Positions 55,801 through 64,000 of a stretch of 64,000 bases of DNA are shown piece after piece. Position numbers and translations under genes: made by a program. The notes below the pieces were generated by a model. It searched no databases. It was not told where the DNA came from and was given only the letters and a program-made list of their open reading frames with translations. Position 1 is the first letter of the stretch, and every line of letters begins with the position of its first letter. The DNA lies in assembly GCA_964057225.1 (NCBI GenBank), contig OZ059896.1, forward strand, positions 806,001 through 870,000. Direction: 5' to 3'. This stretch comes from Auanema rhodensis (lineage: Eukaryota; Nematoda; Chromadorea; Rhabditida; Rhabditidae).

Positions 55801-56315
55801 ATTAAAGTTCACGTAAATTTCAAAGTCATGGTTACCATGCACCAATATCAATAAAAATTTGTTTTTAGACTAATATGGACATGGGGAATCTAATTTTGAA
55901 AACCGCATCTCTTTATCTTTCACGTGAAGCGAGTTACATACCAAGTGCACATCACGTGTACATTTAATTAGCATAAATTAAAGTTCACGTAAATTTCAAA
56001 GTCATGGTTACCATGCACCAATATCAATAAAAATTTGTTTTTAGACTAATATGGACATGGGGAATCTAATTTTGAAAACCGCATCTCTTTATCTTTCACG
56101 TGAAGCGAGTTACATACCAAGTGCACATCACGTGTACATTTAATTAGCATAAATTAAAGTTCACGTAAATTTCAAAGTCATGGTTACCATGAACCAATAT
56201 CAATAAAAATTCGTTTTTAGACTAATATGGACATGGGGAATCTAATTTTGAAAACCGCATCTCTTTATCTTTCACGTGAAGCGAGTTACATACCAAGTGC
56301 ACATCACGTGTACAT
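46812..56315 (+). repeat. Block C1: higher-order repeat of 11, 9, 14 and 13 monomers
   Basis: A fixed order of types recurs: T87C/G91T with A30G (ACATGTACATG); plain; T46G; A68C/T87A/C117G (AACGGC); A64G; GGGCAT; A53C; T59A; A53C; A53C; and A105G/T110C. Units start at 48044 (11 monomers), 49980 (9; one GGGCAT and one A53C monomer missing), 51564 (14; a T46G-AACGGC dimer doubled and a T73C monomer added) and 54028 (13, cut short). A partial unit occupies 46812-48043. The ACATGTACATG anchor bases at 48130, 50066, 51650 and 54114 confirm the spacings. Confidence 0.9.
51388..56315 (+). repeat. 14-monomer (2,464-bp) tandem duplication
   Basis: The region from about 51,388 recurs from about 53,852 at exactly 2,464 bp. 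Matching rare variants are GGGGATTCTA at 51840 and 54304, AAGTCCACG at 52817 and 55281, AACGGC at 52208/52560 and 54672/55024, and AATTCG at 53748 and 56212. I found no difference at the variant sites checked. The inserted dimer (52268-52619) is present in both copies, so it predates this duplication. Confidence 0.9.
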
Positions 56316-59300
56316 TTAATTAGCATAAATTAAAGTTCACGTAAATTTCAAAGTCATGGTTACCATGCACCAATATCAATAAAAATTTGTTTTTAGACTA
56401 ATATGGACATGGGGAATCTAATTTTGAAAACCGCATCTCTTTATCTTTCACGTGAAGCGAGTTACATACCAAGTGCACATCACGTGTACATTTAATTAGC
56501 ATAAATTAAAGTTCACGTAAATTTCAAAGTCATGGTTACCATGAACCAATATCAATAAAAATTCGTTTTTAGACTAATATGGACATGGGGAATCTAATTT
56601 TGAAAACCGCATCTCTTTATCTTTCACGTGAAGCGAGTTACATACCAAGTGCACATCACGTGTACATTTAATTAGCATAAATTAAAGTTCACGTAAATTT
56701 CAAAGTCATGGTTACCATGCACCAATATCAATAAAAATTTGTTTTTAGACTAATATGGACATGGGGAATCTAAGTTTGAAAACCGCATCTCTTTATCTTT
56801 CACGTGAAGCGAGTTACATACCAAGTGCACATCACGTGTACATTTAATTAGCATAAATTAAAGTTCACGTAAATTTCAAAGTCATGGTTACCATGCACCA
56901 ATATCAATAAAAATTTGTTTTTAGACTAATATGGACATGGGGAATCTAATTTTGAAAACCGCATCTCTTTATCTTTCACGTGAAGCGAGTTACATACCAA
57001 GTGCACATCACGTGTACATTTAATTAGCATAAATTAAAGTTCACGTAAATTTCAAAGTCATGGTTACCATGAACCAATATCAATAAAAATTCGTTTTTAG
57101 ACTAATATGGACATGGGGAATCTAATTTTGAAAACCGCATCTCTTTATCTTTCACGTGAAGCGAGTTACATACCAAGTGCACATCACGTGTACATTTAAT
57201 TAGCATAAATTAAAGTTCACGTAAATTTCAAAGTCATGGTTACCATGCACCAATATCAATAAACATTTGTTTTTAGACTAATATGGACATGGGGAATCTA
57301 ATTTTGAAAACCGCATCTCTTTTTCTTTCACGTGAAGCGAGTTACATACCAAGAGCACATCACGTGTACATTTAATTAGCATAAATTAAAGTTCACGTAA
57401 ATTTCAAAGTCATGGTTACCATGAACCAATATCAATAAAAATTTGTTTTTAGACTAATATGGACATGGGGAATCTAATTTCGAAAACCGCATCTCTTTAT
57501 CTTTCACGTGAAGCGAGTTACATACCAAGTGCACATCACGTGTACATTTAATTAGCATAAATTAAAGTTCACGTAAATTTCAAAGTCATGGTTACCATGC
57601 ACCAATATCAATAAACATTTGTTTTTAGACTAATATGGACATGGGGAATCTAATTTTGAAAACCGCATCTCTTTTTCTTTCACGTGAAGCGAGTTACATA
57701 CCAAGAGCACATCACGTGTACATTTAATTAGCATAAATTAAAGTTCACGTAAATTTCAAAGTCATGGTTACCATGAACCAATATCAATAAAAATTCGTTT
57801 TTAGACTAATATGGACATGGGAAATCTAATTTTGAAAACCGCATCTCTTTATCTTTTACGTGAAGCGAGTTACATACCAAGTGCACATCACGTGTACATT
57901 TAATTAGCATAAATTAAAGTTCACGTGAATTTCAAAGTCATGGTTACCATGCACCAATATCAATAAAAATTTGTTTTTAGACTAATATGGACATGGGGAA
58001 TCTAATTTTGAAAACCGCATCTCTTTATCTTTCACGTGAAGCGAGTTACATACCAAGTGCACATCACGTGTACATTTAATTAGCATAAATTAAAGTTCAC
58101 GTAAATTTCAAAGTCATGGTTACCATGAACCAATATCAATAAAAATTTGTTTTTAGACTAATATGGACATGAAGAATCAAATTTTGAAAACCGCATCTCT
58201 TTATCTTTCACGTGAAGCGAGTTACATACCAAGTGCACATCACGTGTACATTTAATTAGCATAAATTAAAGTTCACGTAAATTTCAAAGTCATGGTTACC
58301 ATGCACCAATATCAATAAAAGTTTGTTTTTAGACTAATATGGACATGGGGAATCTAATTTTGAAAACCGCATCTCTTTATCTTTCAGGTGAAGCAAGTTA
58401 CATACCAAGTGCACATCACGTGTACATTTAATTAGCATAAATTAAAGTTCACGTAAATTTCAAAGTCATGGTTACCATGCACCAAAATCAATAAAAATTT
58501 GTTTTTAGACTAATATGGACATGGGGAATCTAATTTTGAAAACCGCATCTCTTTATCTTTCACGTGAAGCGAGTTACATACCAAGTGCACATCACGTGTA
58601 CATTTAATTAGCATAAATTAAAGTTCACGTAAATTTCAAAGTCATGGTTACCATGCACCAATATCAATAAAAATTTGTTTTTAGACTAATATGGACATGG
58701 GGAATCTAATTTTGAAAACCGCATCTCTTTATCTTTCACGTGAAGCGAGTTACATACCAAGTGCACATCACGTGTACATTTAATTAGCATAAATTAAAGT
58801 TCACGTAAATTTCAAAGTTATGGTTACCATGCACCAATATCAATAAAAATTTGTTTTTAGACTAATATGGACATGGGGAATCTAATTTTGAAAACCGCAT
58901 CTCTTTATCTTTCACGTGAAGCGAGTTACATACCAAGTGCACATCACGTGTACATTTAATTAGCATAAATTAAAGTTCACGTAAATTTCAAAGTCATGGT
59001 TACCATGAACCAATATCAATAAAAAATTGTTTTCAGACTAATATGGACATGGGGAATCTAATTTCAAAAACCGCATCTCTTTATCTTTCACGTGAAGCGA
59101 GTTACATACCAAGTGCACATCACGTGTACATTTAAGTAGCATAAATTAAAGTTCACGTAATTTTCAAAGTCATGGTTACCATGAACCAATATCAATAAAA
59201 ATTTGTTTTTAGACTAATATGGACATGAAGAATCTAATTTTGAAAACCGCATCTCTTTATCTTTCACGTGAAGCGAGTTACATACCAAGTGCACATCACG

Positions 59301-62300
59301 TGCACATTTAATTAGCATAAATTAAAGTTCACGTAAATTTCAAAGTCATGGTTACCATGAACCAATATCAATAAAAATTTGTTTTTAGACTAATATGGAC
59401 ATGGGGAATCTAATTTCAAAAACCGCATCTCTTTATCTTTCACGTGAAGCGAGTTACATACCAAGTGCACATCACGTGTACATTTAATTAGCATAAATTA
59501 AAGTTCACGTAAATTTCAAAGTCATGGTTACCATGAACCAATATCAATAAAAATTTGTTTTTAGACTAATATGGACATGAAGAATCTAATTTTGAAAACC
59601 GCATCTCTTTATCTTTCACGTGAAGCGAGTTACATACCAAGTGCACATCACGTGTACATTTAATTAGCATAAATTAAAGTTCACGTAAATTTCAAAGTCA
59701 TGGTTACCATGCACCAATATCAATAAAAATTTGTTTTTAGACTAATATGGACATGGGGAATCTAATTTTGAAAACCGCATCTCTTTATCTTTCACGTGAA
59801 GCGAGTTACATACCAAGTGCACATCACGTGTACATTTAATTAGCATAAATTAAAGTTCACGTAAATTTCAAAGTCATGGTTACCATGAACCAATATCAAT
59901 AAAAATTCGTTTTTAGACTAATATGGACATGGGGAATCTAATTTTGAAAACCGCATCTCTTTATCTTTCACGTGAAGCGAGTTACATACCAAGTGCACAT
60001 CACGTGTACATTTAATTAGCATAAATTAAAGTTCACGTAAATTTCAAAGTCATGGTTACCATGCACCAATATCAATAAAAATTTGTTTTTAGACTAATAT
60101 GGACATGGGGAATCTAAGTTTGAAAACCGCATCTCTTTATCTTTCACGTGAAGCGAGTTACATACCAAGTGCACATCACGTGTACATTTAATTAGCATAA
60201 ATTAAAGTTCACGTAAATTTCAAAGTCATGGTTACCATGCACCAATATCAATAAAAATTTGTTTTTAGACTAATATGGACATGGGGAATCTAATTTTGAA
60301 AACCGCATCTCTTTATCTTTCACGTGAAGCGAGTTACATACCAAGTGCACATCACGTGTACATTTAATTAGCATAAATTAAAGTTCACGTAAATTTCAAA
60401 GTCATGGTTACCATGAACCAATATCAATAAAAATTCGTTTTTAGACTAATATGGACATGGGGAATCTAATTTTGAAAACCGCATCTCTTTATCTTTCACG
60501 TGAAGCGAGTTACATACCAAGTGCACATCACGTGTACATTTAATTAGCATAAATTAAAGTTCACGTAAATTTCAAAGTCATGGTTACCATGCACCAATAT
60601 CAATAAACATTTGTTTTTAGACTAATATGGACATGGGGAATCTAATTTTGAAAACCGCATCTCTTTTTCTTTCACGTGAAGCGAGTTACATACCAAGAGC
60701 ACATCACGTGTACATTTAATTAGCATAAATTAAAGTTCACGTAAATTTCAAAGTCATGGTTACCATGAACCAATATCAATAAAAATTTGTTTTTAGACTA
60801 ATATGGACATGGGGAATCTAATTTCGAAAACCGCATCTCTTTATCTTTCACGTGAAGCGAGTTACATACCAAGTGCACATCACGTGTACATTTAATTAGC
60901 ATAAATTAAAGTTCACGTAAATTTCAAAGTCATGGTTACCATGCACCAATATCAATAAACATTTGTTTTTAGACTAATATGGACATGGGGAATCTAATTT
61001 TGAAAACCGCATCTCTTTTTCTTTCACGTGAAGCGAGTTACATACCAAGAGCACATCACGTGTACATTTAATTAGCATAAATTAAAGTTCACGTAAATTT
61101 CAAAGTCATGGTTACCATGAACCAATATCAATAAAAATTCGTTTTTAGACTAATATGGACATGGGAAATCTAATTTTGAAAACCGCATCTCTTTATCTTT
61201 TACGTGAAGCGAGTTACATACCAAGTGCACATCACGTGTACATTTAATTAGCATAAATTAAAGTTCACGTGAATTTCAAAGTCATGGTTACCATGCACCA
61301 ATATCAATAAAAATTTGTTTTTAGACTAATATGGACATGGGGAATCTAATTTTGAAAACCGCATCTCTTTATCTTTCACGTGAAGCGAGTTACATACCAA
61401 GTGCACATCACGTGTACATTTAATTAGCATAAATTAAAGTTCACGTAAATTTCAAAGTCATGGTTACCATGAACCAATATCAATAAAAATTTGTTTTTAG
61501 ACTAATATGGACATGAAGAATCAAATTTTGAAAACCGCATCTCTTTATCTTTCACGTGAAGCGAGTTACATACCAAGTGCACATCACGTGTACATTTAAT
61601 TAGCATAAATTAAAGTTCACGTAAATTTCAAAGTCATGGTTACCATGCACCAATATCAATAAAAGTTTGTTTTTAGACTAATATGGACATGGGGAATCTA
61701 ATTTTGAAAACCGCATCTCTTTATCTTTCAGGTGAAGCAAGTTACATACCAAGTGCACATCACGTGTACATTTAATTAGCATAAATTAAAGTTCACGTAA
61801 ATTTCAAAGTCATGGTTACCATGCACCAAAATCAATAAAAATTTGTTTTTAGACTAATATGGACATGGGGAATCTAATTTTGAAAACCGCATCTCTTTAT
61901 CTTTCACGTGAAGCGAGTTACATACCAAGTGCACATCACGTGTACATTTAATTAGCATAAATTAAAGTTCACGTAAATTTCAAAGTCATGGTTACCATGC
62001 ACCAATATCAATAAAAATTTGTTTTTAGACTAATATGGACATGGGGAATCTAATTTTGAAAACCGCATCTCTTTATCTTTCACGTGAAGCGAGTTACATA
62101 CCAAGTGCACATCACGTGTACATTTAATTAGCATAAATTAAAGTTCACGTAAATTTCAAAGTTATGGTTACCATGCACCAATATCAATAAAAATTTGTTT
62201 TTAGACTAATATGGACATGGGGAATCTAATTTTGAAAACCGCATCTCTTTATCTTTCACGTGAAGCGAGTTACATACCAAGTGCACATCACGTGTACATT

Positions 62301-63003
62301 TAATTAGCATAAATTAAAGTTCACGTAAATTTCAAAGTCATGGTTACCATGAACCAATATCAATAAAAAATTGTTTTCAGACTAATATGGACATGGGGAA
62401 TCTAATTTCAAAAACCGCATCTCTTTATCTTTCACGTGAAGCGAGTTACATACCAAGTGCACATCACGTGTACATTTAAGTAGCATAAATTAAAGTTCAC
62501 GTAATTTTCAAAGTCATGGTTACCATGAACCAATATCAATAAAAATTTGTTTTTAGACTAATATGGACATGAAGAATCTAATTTTGAAAACCGCATCTCT
62601 TTATCTTTCACGTGAAGCGAGTTACATACCAAGTGCACATCACGTGCACATTTAATTAGCATAAATTAAAGTTCACGTAAATTTCAAAGTCATGGTTACC
62701 ATGAACCAATATCAATAAAAATTTGTTTTTAGACTAATATGGACATGGGGAATCTAATTTCAAAAACCGCATCTCTTTATCTTTCACGTGAAGCGAGTTA
62801 CATACCAAGTGCACATCACGTGTACATTTAATTAGCATAAATTAAAGTTCACGTAAATTTCAAAGTCATGGTTACCATGAACCAATATCAATAAAAATTT
62901 GTTTTTAGACTAATATGGACATGAAGAATCTAATTTTGAAAACCGCATCTCTTTATCTTTCACGTGAAGCGAGTTACATACCAAGTGCACATCACGTGTA
63001 CAT
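56316..63003 (+). repeat. Block C2: two tandem 19-monomer (3,344-bp) units
   Basis: Unit 1 is 56316-59659 and unit 2 is 59660-63003. Rare variants pair at exactly 3,344 bp: CTAAGTTTG at 56774 and 60118, CAGGTGAAGCAAG at 58387 and 61731, TTAAGTAGC near 59136 and 62480, CGTGCACATT near 59302 and 62646, and GAAGAATCAA near 58172 and 61516. I found no mismatch at any variant checked. Outside the pair the match stops: T73C and GGGG differ at about 56,212-56,237, and A53C differs just beyond 59,660. Confidence 0.92.
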
Positions 63004-64000
63004 TTAATTAGCATAAATTAAAGTTCACGTAAATTTCAAAGTCATGGTTACCATGAACCAATATCAATAAAAATTTGTTTTTAGAATAATATGGACATGG
63101 GAAATCTAATTTTGAAAACCGCATCTCTTTATCTTTCACGTGAAGCGAGTTACATACCAAGTGCACATCACGTGTACATTTAATTAGCATAAATTAAAGT
63201 TCACGTAAATTTCAAAGTCATGGTTACCATGAACCAATATCAATAAAAATTTGTTTTTAGACTGATATGGACATGGGGAATCTAATTTTGAAAACCGCAT
63301 CTCTTTATCTTTCACGTGAAGCGAGTTACATACCAAGTGCACATCACGTGTACATTTAATTAGCATAAATTAAAGTTCACGTAAATTTCAAAGTCATGGT
63401 TACCATGAACCAATATCAATATAAAAATTTGTTTTTAGACTAATATGGACATGGGGAATCTAATTTCGAAAACCGCATCTCTTTATCTTTCACGTGAAGC
63501 GAGTTACATACCAAGTGCACATCACGTGTACATTTAATTAGCATAAATTAAAGTTCACGTAAATTTCAAAGTCATGGTTACCATGAACCAATATCAATAA
63601 AAATTTGTTTTTAGACTGATATGGACATGAAGAATCTAATTTTGAAAACCGCATCTCTTTATCTTTCACGTGAAGCGAGTTACATACCAAGTGCACATCA
63701 CGTGTACATTTAATTAGCATAAATTAAAGTTCACGTAAATTTCAAAGTCATGGTTACCATGAACCAATATCAATAAAAATTTGTTTTTAGACTAATATGG
63801 ACATGAAGAATCTAATTTTGAAAACCGCATCTCTTTATCTTTCACGTGAAGCGAGTTACATACCAAGTGCACATCACGTGTACATTTAATTAGCATAAAT
63901 TAAAGTTCACGTAAATTTCAAAGTCATGGTTACCATGCACCAATATCAATAAAAGTTTGTTTTTAGACTAATATGGACATGGGGAATCTAATTTTGAAAA
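63004..64000 (+). repeat. Right-edge tail of the array
   Basis: Five full monomers and a 115-bp partial monomer (63886-64000) follow the 19-mer pair. They mix near-consensus, G97A/G98A (GAAGAATCT) and AAAAGTTTG types that also occur in block C2. The array clearly continues past the window. Confidence 0.85.
63356..63533 (+). repeat. Long 178-bp monomer with a 2-bp insertion
   Basis: ATCAATATAAAAATTT has an extra AT compared with ATCAATAAAAATTT in its neighbours, placed at about 63421-63422. This is the only insertion in the window and looks like dinucleotide slippage. The next monomer starts at 63534, 178 bp after 63356. Confidence 0.93.

Larger units (their letters stand above)
1..64000 (+). 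repeat. Satellite DNA array, 176-bp monomer, about 363.6 head-to-tail copies
   Basis: The same sequence restarts every 176 bp from base 1 to base 64000 (starts at 1, 177, 353, 529 and so on), always in one orientation. The consensus is about 32% G+C. Anchor variants far apart keep exact phase: the T76A/T77A variant at 604 and 42668 is 239 x 176 bp apart. The only net length changes are -5 bp at 43770/43771 and +2 bp near 63421. No unique sequence, transposon or gene interrupts the array. A monomer slightly longer than one nucleosome core is typical of centromeric satellites, but that role is inferred. I do not recognise the family. It is not human alpha satellite (about 171 bp) and has no visible 17-bp CENP-B box. 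The strand given is only the orientation used for monomer numbering. Confidence 0.98.

Noticed and set aside
1-64000. CRISPR array, because of regular direct repeats
   Set aside because: There are no unique spacers between repeats. The repeated unit is the whole 176 bp and variation is point substitution. Cas genes are absent.
1-64000. Human or primate alpha satellite
   Set aside because: The monomer length is 176 rather than about 171 bp, and no CENP-B box is visible. The 171-bp monomer at 43649 is a single 5-bp deletion, not a family trait.

Overview
The whole window is one uninterrupted satellite DNA array. A 176-bp monomer is repeated head to tail about 363.6 times from the first base to the last, always in the same orientation. 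I see no protein-coding gene, RNA gene, transposon, CRISPR array, telomere motif or unique sequence. The consensus monomer is about 68% AT (56 G+C in 176 bp, counted by hand). Monomer positions below are numbered from the TTAATTAGCA that begins at base 1. The monomer length, the homogeneity and the multi-monomer organisation indicate nuclear heterochromatin of a eukaryote, most plausibly a centromeric or pericentromeric array of a plant or animal. I do not recognise the monomer family and cannot name the organism.

Length is almost perfectly conserved. Anchor variants spaced through the window stay in exact 176-bp phase except at two places: a 5-bp deletion at 43770/43771 and a 2-bp insertion near 63421. 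Variation is therefore almost all substitution at recurring diagnostic sites, such as A53C, A58G, A68C, T87A, G99A, A105G, C134T, G142A, G144T and C166G. These combine into a limited set of monomer types.

The types divide the window into sub-arrays. Block A (1 to about 30.1 kb) is built from modules that recur at many offsets: an 880-bp pentamer, a 1,056-bp hexamer, a 1,232-bp heptamer, a 1,760-bp 10-mer and a 2,288-bp 13-mer. Block B (about 30.1-41.5 kb) has its own types, and a T65A anchor monomer recurs 10, 9, 13, 7, 10 and 8 monomers apart. Interval C0 (about 41.5-46.8 kb) is the least homogenised and carries the 5-bp deletion. Block C1 (46.8-56.3 kb) has a clear higher-order repeat (HOR) whose length runs 11, 9, 14 and 13 monomers. 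Block C2 (56.3-63.0 kb) is two apparently identical 19-monomer (3,344-bp) units. A 1-kb tail carries the 2-bp insertion.

The array appears to have evolved by repeated unequal exchange or similar segmental duplication, with unit sizes of 1 to 19 monomers and nested events. The copies that match best lie at the right of the window (C1 and C2), and block A is more shuffled. Each monomer also carries several short dyad symmetries, including two CACGTG palindromes. These are the only candidate protein-binding features visible. All functional statements about them are inference.
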